Source: Uloborus plumipes (taxonomy: Eukaryota > Arthropoda > Arachnida > Araneae > Uloboridae). Taken from it: a stretch of 64,000 nt of DNA. The stretch is taken from contig JAXGGA010004480.1 of the NCBI GenBank assembly GCA_038373865.1, forward strand, positions 23,908 through 87,907. The letters are read 5' to 3'. The stretch's first letter is position 1; each line of letters begins with the position of its first letter. A program made the translations under genes and the position numbers. Positions 54,477 to 64,000 of the stretch are shown here, one piece after another. The notes under the pieces were generated by a model that was not told the DNA's origin, did no database searches, and saw only the letters and a program-made list of their open reading frames with translations.

Positions 54477-54734
54477 CAGGGGTGCTTACAGGGGAGGGGG
54501 GAGTAGGGCGCAAGTTGCGATATAAAAATTTTTGGGGGAGATTTTTTAAAACTAAATTTAATTATTTATTCAAATTATTTCTTAATTTATTTTTTTTAAT
54601 TCAAATTATTTCTTTTATTTCTTTATTATTATTTTGTTTAATTATTTATTTATTTATTTATTTATTTTGTGTGCGTTTGTATATCTGGAAGGGGGAAAAA
54701 GTGATTATATTCTGTGCATAATTAGAAGTTTAAA

Positions 54735-55201
54735 TGTCAAAATAGCAGGCAACGAATATGCTGATAAATTAGCCAAGGAGTCCAGAGAACTTAATACTAA
54801 CAACAACAACGTCTATCTCCAAGATGCAAACGCAATAGCGAAATCTAAACTTAGAGATAAATCAATCCAAGTGAAACACCAGCTTTGTGAAATAAATACA
54901 AGTCGACCAATAACAAAAACTATAACCAGGCTGAGAACCGGCCATCACAGGGGCATGAAGATTGATGGAGAGGGTAGAAGGGTGTATAGAAACTGTTGCA
55001 ATCGCCCAGATACACAGCTTACACCTTGTCATATCTTTGAGTGTCCAGCAATAAGTGCGAACCTGAGAGAAATTGGTGTATTGACGTCACTTGTTTACCT
55101 TTATGACGATAACATCCAACAAATCGCAAAAGCAGTTATGAGGATCCATGGAGTTATTTAGTTCGGCTAAGTCATAGACACGACAAAAAAAAAAAAAAAA
55201 A
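54735..55201 (+). mobile_element. 5'-truncated LINE insertion with 15-bp target duplication
   Basis: The insert begins in coding sequence and ends in a poly-A tail (about 55184-55201). It is flanked by exact AATTAGAAGTTTAAA copies (54720-54734 and 55202-55216). This is a textbook target-primed reverse transcription product, dead on arrival because only the 3' part was copied. It post-dates the hAT MITE that contains it. Confidence 0.9.
54736..55161 (+). pseudogene. LINE RNase H C-terminal fragment
   Basis: The frame opens with Gly-Asn-Glu-x-Ala-Asp-x-Leu-Ala-Lys, the last conserved block of the RNase H domain in LINE ORF2 proteins. It continues through an Arg-Leu-Arg-Thr-Gly-His motif, a Cys/His cluster ending His-Ile-Phe-Glu-Cys-Pro-Ala, and a stop at 55161. 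This tail is common in arthropod LINEs of the I/R1/LOA group, where RNase H removes the RNA template during integration. The fragment is intact for about 140 codons without frameshift, which suggests it is young, but it lacks reverse transcriptase and endonuclease. Confidence 0.85.
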
Positions 55202-55396
55202 AATTAGAAGTTTAAAAAAATTAATAATGTATTAAAAAATAATATTTATAATTAAAAAAAATTAATATTTAAAAAAATAAATAAAGTAAAAAAGAGGGAT
55301 AAAATTAAAAGCACAAGAGAGTTGTGAAAAATTCAGGTGGGGGTTGGGATTTGCGCCTTCGAGCTTGGGGGGGGGGGGGGGGAATGGACATCACTG

Positions 55397-55612
55397 CCAA
55401 CTGTATCGTCATTTGGTGTGAAGTTCGACTTCCAGAGTACCCACGTGCCATAGAGACCCGTTCATAGGGTAGGCAACCATACACAGCACAACAACTCATT
55501 CATATAAAGAAAGGACAAGAAAGAGAAAGTACATCCATGTCCGAGCCGGGATTCGAACCCGGAACCGCCCCATCCGGCCAGACTTCTCTGACCGCTAGAC
55601 AAGGTGGACGGA
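55397..55612 (-). mobile_element. tRNA-derived SINE, family 2 relative
   Basis: On the minus strand GTCCACCTTGTCTAGCGGTC begins a tRNA-like head, with B box GGGTTCGAATCCC at 55560-55548. It is followed by GGACATGGATGTACTTTCTC, like the CATGGATGTTATTTC that follows the head of the SINE at 38021. Its 3' part meets the hAT MITE, so the end is not fixed and no duplication was found. Confidence 0.68.
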
Positions 55613-55621
55613 GACGAAATT

Positions 55622-55838
55622 AGGCGCTGTCCACAAATGATATTGCGCTCTGATGGGGGGGGGAGTAGAGGGGCTCGAGAAATTTTGACAGAAAGTGTGA
55701 TGTCACGCATTCTTTATAAGAATGGATTTGCGGAAAATTGCGGGGATGGTTAAGTGTGACACTTTGTGGCAAAAAACAAGGAATGGGGGGGGGGCGAAAT
55801 GGAGAAAAAAGTCTGACATAATTTGCGGACAGCCCCTT
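55622..55838. mobile_element. MITE with GGGGCTGTCCGCAAATTATG-type ends
   Basis: The left AGGCGCTGTCCACAAATGAT and the right complement of AAGGGGCTGTCCGCAAATTA bound about 217 bp with G runs. This terminus type is widespread in animal genomes. I cannot fix the target duplication, so the superfamily is left open. Confidence 0.55.
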
Positions 55839-57347
55839 ATATTTCGAATAACTTTTATCATACTGCACTTTTAAAAAAAGAAAGAAGCAAGAAAGATAAT
55901 TTAAAAACGTGTTTTGAACTATAGAAATGGAACGATTCGATAACGTGACGATTGGAAATAAACAGCGTCTTATTTCTAGCGTGAACGATATTTCTTTCTC
56001 TGTCGTTCTTTTCTCTACAATTGTAAGGATATAAAAAATATTTTAAGAAAGTTCTAGAACCTCGTTCTCAATCAGAAGCACTAAGCCGGTAATAAAAATT
56101 TGGAATCTAGTTTCTAACTGCGAAGATTTCTCTAGAAGGGTGATATATTTAAAGATATATGAGTGGCCCGAAGTCTACCTTCATAATGTCGTTAATGGAG
56201 TTCAATGTATATGGCTATTTTTCTCGTTTTGTTATTTATTTTTTTTTTAACACAAAAGGAGACGGATTTTGTACACACTCAAAATAGTTTGGCAGAAGAT
56301 ACTATACATAAAATCACTTCACATTAAACTTATGGGACATTGATAGCATACACCGTGCATTTTACCATCTGATCGGGCCGTCATTTCAAGAAAAATTCAA
56401 AAAAAGAAAATAAAAGAGGAATGAAGATAAAAGAAAAGAGGAAAATTAACTGACATAGAACACTTTAGAAATTCACCCAGTTAAAAAAAAGTGATTGAAT
56501 GCACTAGTAAAATTGTTTACTGTCATGTGCCAGAAACTACATTTTTTAACGAGGTTAGGAGTTTTGAAAACCAGATTGTGCTTAAGATTGTGTTTTACTT
56601 ATGCCCAGTAGCCTAAAAACGGGACTCTTGTTAGTTACTGCATACAAAAACCTGTAATGGGTATATTATTTTACTAAAGCTCTTTTTCGCTAGTTAAATA
56701 GTCCTTCTTCTTGAGAAAACCTGTTAGAGATACTATTTGGAGCACCAGAGTTTATTTATTGACAGCTATTTTCAGACAAATCAGTCAAGCAATGATCCAG
56801 CATGGATAGGGTAGCCACAGAAAGTAAGTTCTTTTTGGCGAACTTATTTTTCATAAAATTAAACTATTTTAAAATGATTTGCTTAAAATTGATCAGAGAT
56901 GCCTTCTGTAATGTTACTTTACAAAAGTAAAGTCAAGTAAGGTCGCATTTTGCTCACATATCTGCAAAATATCCCAGAAACAGGACGTTAAATAAGTTAA
57001 TAAATATAGCAACGGCGAACTATTTTAAGCCTAAAATGTATGTAAACCATCCCAAGTACGAGTTTTAAGCAGATAAAAATTGAAAAAAAATGTTAAAAAA
57101 AACTTGGGCATAAATGGGTTAATTTAGTGGTCGGTCTATTCTATATGGGGAAAGTGACATTGCTCATGGGCTTAGGTGTAACATGACAATAAATATGAAA
57201 AGTACAGTATACATTGGAACATTACTAAAATCAACAATAACTACGAAGAGATAAACACATCTACAAACTGTTTTTTATTATTCAAAAATTGGTTTCCTAA
57301 AATAAATTGGGGGAAATGCTCGAGTTTTAACTTGCATAAATAATCAC
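55839..57347. other. spacer, no gene seen
   Basis: About 1.5 kb, AT-rich. GGGCATAAATGGGTTAA at 57106-57122 resembles one end of the TTAA MITE at 35296. No gene recognised. Confidence 0.5.
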
Positions 57348-57424
57348 TCCATGCTCGTGTGTGCCAAATAGCACTAAACTGCAGTCCATGGATGGAATAA
57401 ACAAGTTGGTGGTGTATTGTATAT
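57348..57424 (+). repeat. left member of a 77-bp inverted pair
   Basis: TCCATGCTCGTGTGTGCC...AACAAGTTGGTGGTGTATTG is matched in reverse complement at 58930-59006, with GCAGTCCATGGATGGAATAA conserved. The pair may bound a composite element containing the SINE at 57512, or may be two unrelated insertions of one repeat. Confidence 0.7.
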
Positions 57425-57511
57425 CAGACTCATCTTCATGCAATTGTTTGCTGTATTTGATGTACTGAATACGGTCAGACTGAAGATCTTTTTTTACAGT
57501 AAAAGTATTCC

Positions 57512-57797
57512 GGCCGTGGTAGCCCGATCGGTGAGGCGTCGGACTCGTGTTCGGAGGGACCCGGGTTCGATCCCAGCCGATCAAAGATCCACCGTCTTGA
57601 TTAATGGTGGCTGGGGGACGTTAAAAATGTCGTGGTCACAAAGTCCTCCAAGTGAAACGATACCTCTGGGGGTGCTGGGCCAAGGGGTTTGCTCGACCCT
57701 TGGTCTGGTTCAAAAAAGAACAGAGCGCTCTTCAGGGTCCTATCCCGGTTAAACCACGAGTTGTGGTAGGTACGGGGGACCCTGGAGTGTGTGAAGA
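57512..57797 (+). mobile_element. tRNA-derived SINE, family 1, complete copy
   Basis: The head GGCCGTGGTAGCCCGATCGG (A box TAGCCCGATCGG at 57520-57531) and B box GGGTTCGATCCC (57563-57574) are intact Pol III promoter elements. The body ends GGTACGGGGGACCCTGGAG and GTGTGTGAAGA. Exact 14-bp AGTAAAAGTATTCC copies flank it (57498-57511 and 57798-57811). At 286 bp it is the best-preserved of three copies. The open frames over it are shadows. Confidence 0.92.
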
Positions 57798-57811
57798 AGT
57801 AAAAGTATTCC

Positions 57812-58160
57812 TTACATGTTGTCCAAAAATCATCAGCAATATTTTCAGCAAAAAAGTCGCCTTTGCTATCCTAAAGAATTTCCTCACTAGAGGAAGGCAA
57901 ACACTCAACATGCACGACTTTTTTTTTCCTCAGCCGTTTCCAAAATTTTCTTTTCATTTCATTTGTCTCTTCCCCTCTTTCCGTGCTTTTTCTCTAGCCT
58001 TGTCCCGCATAGTTCCTTTCTTCTCAGATACGGAACATCTCTGCTTTTAATTTCTCACGCTTGGCAAGTTTTGATTTTTTGACCGGAGGAACCGGGTTGA
58101 TTTCTTCTTCACATGCAAATACGTTTTCTACGCTGATTGAGCCCATGGTAGTGGCAGTTT
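57812..58160. other. spacer, unassigned
   Basis: A T/C-rich stretch with a short plus-strand frame that is not recognised. Confidence 0.4.
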
Positions 58161-58164
58161 CCCA

Positions 58165-58580
58165 AGTAGCATCAACTCATCGGATTTTGCTCGGCCGATC
58201 ATCGAACTCCTCGTAAACTGATCCCATAACGCACGTCGACATCGTTCCGATCAGTATCCGAGCACGGTTTTCGATGAGCTACTTTTCATCAGAAAGCGAT
58301 ATCCTTCCGAACAACTTTCCCGATGAAAATAAGCCGAACATCCAAAATTGATTCTAAATTCATCGGCGCGGGACTGCACTGCCCGTAAATTGCTGCAAAT
58401 CTTATCGTATTTCGAGCAAAAATCACCGGATTTTGCTGCTCGGATTCTGTTTGGCCGATGAGACATATTGGAGCAATGCCCGATGATAACTCATCGAATC
58501 CGATCATCGGCCGGTGAGGATTTCATCGGGTTTCGATGAATGGTCGATCATCTGCTGATGAGACTAGGCTGCTAGGGTTA
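58165..58580. mobile_element. CATCGG/CCGATG-rich foldback, probable MITE
   Basis: The ends CCCAAGTAGCATCAACTCATC and the complement CTGATGAGACTAGGCTGCTAGGG are similar inverted repeats. The interior is dense with ATCGGCCGATGAG-like words in both orientations. No target duplication is evident. The two antisense frames at 58251-58507 are shadows of this repeat. Confidence 0.55.
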
Positions 58581-58700
58581 CGACCAACAGCTCTGGAGGT
58601 GGGAGCAATTGCTACAGTTGGACAATCCAGCGCTGCTAGTAAGGTCTATCAGGTATAGGCCCACATGATTTGATGGTGGAAGTAACTGATGATGGAAGTA

Positions 58701-58874
58701 GACTCAAACCCGCTTAATGTAATAGCCATTTTGACGCGAAAAAATATTCTAATAAGCGGGATATTCCTTTATCCGGGATCAAAATAATGCATTGCAACGG
58801 TTTGTGGTATTGAAAATGTATTATATTAAGCAGGATATTCTTTTAAGCGATATTCTAATAAGCGGGCTCGACTG
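58701..58874. mobile_element. pogo-like TA MITE, second copy
   Basis: Matches 53330-53502 in length and content (CCCGCTTAATGTAATAGCCA, AAAAATATTCTAATAAGCGG, GGGATATTCCTTTATCCGGGAT) with right end CTCGACTG before TA. The left end has lost the CAGTCGA consensus (TAGACTCAAACCC). Confidence 0.72.
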
Positions 58875-59006
58875 TATGTTGTCACATAAAGCAGAAAGTA
58901 ACCGTTCCTACACCAGGACTAAGGCAGAAACATACAATACACCACCAACTCGTTTATTCCATCCATGGACTGCAGTTTTGTGCTCTTTGGCATCCGTCAG
59001 CATGGA

Positions 59007-59606
59007 AGAATAGGATTCAAACGAGCTGGAGGCAAAGATTCTCTTTTAGAGCAAAGAAACATCGGAAACACCGACGCAGATTCTTCTGAAATCTGCTTTT
59101 TTTTTTTTTTTTTTTTTTGTCCGGAGCAAAAACTAAAATTAAAAAATGAATAAATAATTCTTAAATTTCAGCGATCGATTTGAACTGCATTTTCTGGGTT
59201 TTGGGAAAAATCCACATGGAGTATGTTTTTGTAGATTTTTAAGCTTAGCATTTTATTAAAATGCATTTTACAATAAATTTAATGCTGGTTTATCTTGCAG
59301 GCTATTTTGGAGTTTTTAATCTGCGTCGCGAACTGTGGCAAAAAAATTCTGCTCCAATGGCTACGAGCATTTCCTTCCTTATTTTTCAGAGCTATCTATT
59401 AATATTACTTAATGTTTTTCAATCATCTGAAAAAAACTATGAGTTAATATATTAACTCAGAGTTCTTTAAACTATGAGTTCTTTAATTCTTTTCATAAAT
59501 GCCTACCTGATGTGTAATGACCCCTCTCATTATATGTAGGTATGTGTGAATAATATACTACCCTGTGTAACATGAGCTGGCGGCTCAAAGTAAATTAAAT
59601 TCCCAC
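59007..59606. other. spacer, no gene seen
   Basis: Contains a 22-T run near 59098-59118 and AT-rich sequence. No gene recognised. Confidence 0.5.
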
Positions 59607-59889
59607 CAAGGGCGGATCCAGAAATAATCCAAGGGAGGGGCGATTGTCTGTTTTTTTTTTCTACTTGCCCCCCTCCACTTCGTTTTACCACATGTTTATT
59701 ACAAATGCTTCGGTCTTCAATTTCGAAAAAAATCCAGATCAGAACTCCGAATCCTAACGACTTCTCATTGTATCATCGCAAACCATCTAAAATTTTTTTT
59801 TTGAACTTCAAAGTCGATAAATTACGGGAAAAGAGCCCCTCAATGGAGGGGCGATCGCCCCTATCGCCCCTCCCTTGTATCCGCCCTTG
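59607..59889. mobile_element. hAT-like MITE, CAAGGGCGGAT ends
   Basis: CAAGGGCGGATCCAGAAATA and the complement of CAAGGGCGGATACAAGGGAG bound 283 bp, with GAGGGGCGAT facing its complement inside. The flanks (ATTCCCAC and GTTCCACT) are only loosely similar, so an 8-bp duplication is not proven. Confidence 0.6.
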
Positions 59890-60929
59890 GTTCCACTCTC
59901 CGTACTTTTTCCCTGATGGTTGTCATCGTTACGGCGCTATGAACTTTTCCCCACTTAGCTTTTGCAATGATGGTTGAATGCAAACAGTTAAAGCTGCTTT
60001 ATGCGTAAACTATTATTCTATTGAAAAATCAACGTTAATAAAACACGTTTTTGATTGGAAATTTTTGCTTTGTTTATGTATGACTAGATTTGTTGGAAAA
60101 CGTTGAGAAATAACTGAGACATGAGGATGTGGATAAAAACGTAAGCCTAATTCGATAAACATAAAACAACAAGAAGTTCTGTCAAGAAATAAACGAGCCT
60201 ACTTTCCCGTACACCGACATCGGCATTGTAGCATCTGATCAATATTCTCTTGATTATCTGAAACTGAAAATTATGTCAAACATACCTCTATAGCACTTAA
60301 AGCTGATTTCTAAAAGCAAAATATACCCCTCTCATCAGATGAAATAGACACGTAAAAATTAAATAAACGAGTTAATTAAGTTTTGTCGCACCTTTTAAAG
60401 AATGTAACTGTTATAGTTCTTCCGTAGAAAAATTCCACAATCGTTTTCAAAAGAAAAAAAAATAAATAAAATAAAAGTACAAAGAACTTCAAATCACATT
60501 TTATCAAAGAAAGAAAAAAAAACTCGTTCGTTAATAAAATGTCTCGAATTTCATTTTTAATCCGTTGCCAGTTGTTAAATATAAATAAAGAATAAAATGC
60601 TCTCGTGAATGAAAAATTTTTGTTAGCAAAAAAAAAATATCGTCTGCCAAAAAAAAAATCATAATAATAATAAATTAAACGAAACAAATAAATAAATAAA
60701 CAAAAAATCGTCTGCCCTGTCAGTCATTTTTTTCTGAGCTTGCATTTCCGCCATGTTTGCGGAGTCGGAGTCGGAATCAGAGTCCTCACAAAAGATTATT
60801 CAGAAAAGTACTTTACAATACATTATTTATCAAAATCATTTTCTTACAAAGTTAGTTTGAAGGAAATCCGCCTTGAAGTTCAGAATCAACATTCAATTTA
60901 AATTTTCCAGTAGGCGCTCATGATAAATT
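59890..60929. other. AT-rich spacer
   Basis: No gene. A fragment of the GGAGTCGG minisatellite type (TTTGCGGAGTCGGAGTCGGA) lies at about 60736-60790. Confidence 0.5.
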
Positions 60930-61800
60930 TTTTTTCTGAACTGTTCATCATTGAACGAAAAATGGTTCAAATTGAAAAGTGAAATATGGGAATGAGTCTC
61001 TACGAGATCTTTCGAACAAAAAAAGTTTATTCAATTCTGACGGTTCATTTAAAAGTTATTAGGTGGAGAAAGGTTGCTTGAACGGTTCAATGTTGAACGA
61101 AAAAATGTTCAAATTGAAAATTTAAATACGGTAATGAAGTATCCTTGCCGAGATCTTTCGAACAAAAAAAAGTTTGTTTAAATCGGACTGTTCACTCAAA
61201 AGTTATTAGGGGTGAGAGCTTATTTGAACGGTTCAATGTTGAACGAAAAATTGTTTAAATTGAAAATTTAAAAACGGGAATGAAGTATTCTTGATAAGAT
61301 CTTTCGAACAAAAAAAAGTTTATTCAATTCGGACGGTTCACTTAAAGGTTATTAGGTGGGAAAAGGTTGCTTGAACTGTTCAACGTTGAACCAAAAATGT
61401 TCAAATTTAAAATTTAAATACGGTAATTAAGTGTCCTTGCCGAAATGCTTCGAACAAAAAAAAAATTGTTTAAATCAGACTGTTCACTCAGAAGTTATTA
61501 GGGGTGACAGCTTGTTTGAACGGTTCAATGTTGAACGAAAAATTGTTCAAATCGAAAATGTAGATACGGGAATGAAGTACCCTTGAAAAGATCTTTCGAA
61601 CAAAAAAAAGTTTGTTCAAATCGGACTGTTAACTAAAAAGTTAATATCGCGGGCCAGGTTGTTTGAACGGTTTAAAGTTGCACCAAAAATTGTTCAAATC
61701 GAAAAATCAAATATGGGAATAAGCTGTACTCGACGAGATCTTTCCAACAAAAAAAAGTTTGTCCAAATCGGAATGTTCATTCAAAAGTTATTAGGGGGGG
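60930..61800 (+). repeat. 146-bp tandem array with dimeric order
   Basis: Six units with GTTCAATGTTGAACGAAAAA-type starts at about 60944, 61085, 61232, 61378, 61524 and 61671. Each unit carries GAGATCTTTCGAACAAAAAA and TTCAAAAGTTATTAGG. Units alternate: first and third share TTTATTCAATTCxGACGG, while second and fourth share TTTAAATCxGACTGTTCACTC. A 292-bp higher-order dimer is therefore likely. It ends in a GACA microsatellite. Confidence 0.85.
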
Positions 61801-62000
61801 ACAGACAGACCGACAGACCGAGAGACCTACCGACAGACAGACAGACACACAAATTCCCCATCTCAATACCCTACTTTCAAATTTTTAATTTTTCGATATT
61901 CATTTTACCTTTTTATTTTTTTAACTTGGCGATATTTTTTGGACTTGGCGATATTTTTTTTCACTTGGCGATATTTTTTGGACTTGGCGATATTTTTTAG
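61801..62000 (+). repeat. GACA microsatellite and 20-bp tandem repeats
   Basis: An imperfect (GACA)n tract (about 61800-61852) adjoins the 146-bp array. After a short unique stretch, ACTTGGCGATATTTTTTGG is repeated four times (about 61924-61996). A GACA tract beside internal tandem repeats is the reverse complement of the GTCT arrangement in the Helitron-like elements at 15.5 and 18 kb, so a reverse-oriented relative is possible. No CTAG end was located. Confidence 0.65.
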
Positions 62001-62118
62001 ATGCATTAAGCCACTTTTAATACTTTTTTCGTCTTTCTTTTATTTTTAACGGGAAAGTAGGCTAAAAATGAAATGCCTCAACAGCAGTGCATAAATAAAA
62101 TAAAAAAAAAAACTTGTT

Positions 62119-62390
62119 AAATTTAAAGACTATTTCTGTATGCTCATTCGCACTAAAAAGTACGAAATAAACGGTGAAAATGCGCTTTGGGTCCCTGCTT
62201 GGCGCATTTTCAAAAAGTCGCCAACTGGCGCGTTTTTCCTTGTTGTCTCGCGAATTGAAAGCTCCTAGAGACATTACGCAAAAATTGGCGACTTTTTGAA
62301 AATGCGCCAAGCAGGGACCCAAAGCGCATTTTCACCGTTTGTTTCGTACTTTTTAGTGCGAATGAGCAGACAGAAATAGTCTTTAAATTT
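62119..62390. mobile_element. foldback with 105-bp near-perfect arms
   Basis: Arms 62119-62223 and 62286-62390 differ at only a few sites (for example TGTATGC against TGTCTGC). The 62-bp loop begins ACTGGCGCGTTTTTCCTTG and includes GAAAGCTCCTAGAGACATT. No target duplication is clear. The open frames on the minus strand are shadows. Confidence 0.8.
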
Positions 62391-62771
62391 AAAAAGTGTT
62401 TTTTATATTTTATTTCAAAGTTTTTTCGTTTTTTCAATTTTCGTTTCATTTGCTTTCATTTTTTTATATCTTTTGCGATGTGCCTGTAGTCTATGCTGTC
62501 GTGCAATAGGGCTTTCAGTTTGAAGCACTATATTACTATTTTTCTAGAAAACATATCTTGCACGATCGCATTGTCGCCTAGTTTTTTTTTTCGCTCTTCA
62601 AAAATATTCATTTGTATAAAGCAAATTACGTTTCAAAATCAGTATAGTATTAATTAAAATAACAAGAACAATAAAATATTTACATTGCGTTTTAAAAGGT
62701 CACATAAACAAACTACCAGTGATCTTCAGTCTTCCGCTCTCCCAACAGAGCAAGTTGGGAACTGAACCCAA

Positions 62772-62898
62772 GTCGCCAACTGGTGTGTTTTCCTTGTTGT
62801 CTCGCGTAGTTGAAAGCTCCAAGAGACATTCCGCAAAAATGGCGTTTCTATGGCGACAAAACCGAAATCCGTATTTGGCGAGAAGAGGGACCCAAAGC
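62772..62898. mobile_element. diverged relative of the 62119 foldback
   Basis: It repeats the loop and inner arms of the foldback 380 bp upstream: GTCGCCAACTGG, TTCCTTGTTGTCTCGCG, GAAAGCTCCAAGAGACATTC and GGGACCCAAAGC. The outer arms are not preserved. Confidence 0.65.
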
Positions 62899-62954
62899 AC
62901 AGATTAATCCAAACTAATTCTATATCATCGCCTTCTATCGGCCTGTTGCCACGC

Positions 62955-63550
62955 ATACCATCCAAAAGTATATTCCTAACACCTTTTTAGAGGAGCGACC
63001 TGATGCTTCGTGCCGTTAGCACATAAACATCTTCACAAAATACATATATATTAAAGGCCTATATTTAAGGTTTGTAATGATTTACTCCTCGGAAATCTAC
63101 AGCACACCCCCCTTCCTACACCCGGCAACCCCAATATTTTCTTCTCTCGTCCTGTTACCAAACGTGAATTAGAAAAGTCCATTCCAAACGTATTGACAGC
63201 AGAGCGGCCTAACGCTTTGTGCCATATCACTAGAGAATCCTCAAACAAATAAATAAAAGCATTTATATTAAAGGCGTACTTTTTTAGCTTATATAATGAC
63301 TTAATGCCCAAATTCCACAACACATTCCCTTTCCTTCCACCTGGCTACCCCCAATATCTTCGTCTCTCTCTTTTTCTTACCACTTGTCCCTTTTAAAATT
63401 CAATTCTAAACGTCTTTACAGCGGAGCGGCGTGACGCATTGCTCCGTTCGCACGCATGATGATTCTTACATAAGTAAAAATATTTATATGAGAGGCTTAT
63501 ACATAGCTCACGTGAAGATTAAATGCCCACAATCTGCAAATATATCTTTG
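62955..63550 (+). repeat. three-unit tandem repeat, about 215-220 bp
   Basis: Units around 62965, 63179 and 63399 each contain an AGCGGAGCGGCxTxACGC-like core, TATATTAAAGGC or TATATGAGAGGC, and CCCCAATATCTTC-type words in order. The divergence is considerable. The 90-codon minus-strand frame is not conserved between units. Confidence 0.65.
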
Positions 63551-64000
63551 TTTTGGTTAGCCTTGAGATTAATGTGCTAAATTTATTGTTTTTTAAATTT
63601 ATTTTGTGTTACGCACTGTGCCGCTCGCTCTACTATAAAGCGGAAGTGCGTTTAAGTTCACGCGGCTGAATTTAACTCTGCAACCGGAAGCAAAAAGTGA
63701 AAACCATGACAAAAGTAAGTACAGAAAAAGTCTTTAATAATAAAAACAGAGTCGGAGTGTTTTCTTTCGTAAGGTTTCCATGGAGACGGCACAAAATTTC
63801 TGAACTTGATGCGCATATTATAAAGTAACCGATTACAGCATTATATAATTCGCCAAAATTCGGAGTTTCTGTTCATACAGTGACAATATCGTCCCTCCAA
63901 GAACATTAAATCTCAGCTAGGATTTTTTACCGATTCAAAAGAGAAACGAGACATCGAACAATCCAATATGAATAACCAAGAACACTTTTCCACCATTACC
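63551..64000. other. spacer at window edge, no gene seen
   Basis: Moderately AT-rich with a few CpGs around 63610-63690. Nothing recognised. A gene could begin beyond the edge. Confidence 0.4.

Larger units (their letters stand above)
54477..55396. mobile_element. hAT-type MITE split by a LINE
   Basis: Second member of the 28578 family: left CAGGGGTGCTTACAGGGG, right degraded ATGGACATCACTG, with subterminal GGCGCAAGTTGCG and TTTGCGCCTTCGAGC. The target duplication CCAACTCT (54469-54476) and CCAACTGT (55397-55404) agrees at seven of eight bases. Without the nested LINE and its duplication the element is about 438 bp. Confidence 0.85.

Noticed and set aside
57417..58050. Frames of 111 and 132 codons over 57.4-58.0 kb
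   Set aside because: They run through the SINE at 57512-57797, and the same frames are broken in the other two SINE copies.

Overview
This window reads as intergenic or intronic DNA from an AT-rich animal genome. An arthropod is most likely. A spider or other chelicerate is my guess, from the mix of tRNA-headed SINEs, CR1-like and RNase-H LINE remnants, Helitrons, and many hAT, piggyBac and TA-target MITEs. The species call is inference, because nothing species-diagnostic is present. No intact host protein gene, rRNA or functional tRNA was found. The only protein-coding homology I recognise is in four transposon remnants: a hAT transposase C-terminus, a piggyBac cysteine-rich domain, a LINE RNase-H tail and a CR1-like LINE tail.

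Layout. 1-15 kb: AT-rich spacer with six copies (one partial) of one TA-target MITE family (here family A; ends CACTGYAAAAAATGA, interior built of TTTACAGT/ACTGTAAA words), a 285-bp trinucleotide tract, a large foldback at 8.2-9.0 kb, a tandem duplication at 9.8-10.5 kb and a PIF/Harbinger-type MITE at 11.4 kb. 15.5-19.65 kb: two related Helitron-like elements in direct orientation, each with a GTCT microsatellite, 72-bp minisatellite, GC-rich hairpin array and CTAG end. 21.6-25.1 kb: a near-perfect palindrome with 298-bp arms, then a diverged 240-bp tandem array. 26.3-27.2 kb: the most gene-like interval, a CpG-rich stretch beside a consensus minus-strand splice donor. 28-31.4 kb: a minus-strand Helitron, a hAT MITE with a perfect 8-bp target duplication, and a family A copy bracketed by 112-bp direct repeats. 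31.4-35.0 kb: a 3.6-kb decayed hAT transposon. 35-42 kb: piggyBac-type elements, SINEs and a 210-bp array. 45.5-48.5 kb: a dense stack of a hAT-like MITE, a Helitron, a MITE inside a MITE, and a SINE inside family A. 49-53.5 kb: a GGAGTCGG minisatellite, a TTAA MITE, a SINE and a TA MITE. 54.4-55.9 kb: a hAT MITE split by a 5'-truncated LINE, then a SINE and another MITE. 57-64 kb: a SINE, foldbacks, small MITEs, a 146-bp array with dimeric order, and a 215-bp repeat.

The features are not a pathway; they form an insertion record. Where nesting is visible (LINE in hAT MITE, SINE in family A, PIF MITE in Helitron, CR1 in hAT, MITE in MITE) relative ages can be read. The most unusual signals are the long direct repeats abutting both ends of two family A copies, the hairpin arrays at the ends of the Helitron-like pair, and the very young 298-bp palindrome. 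I did not find a convincing new cellular system.
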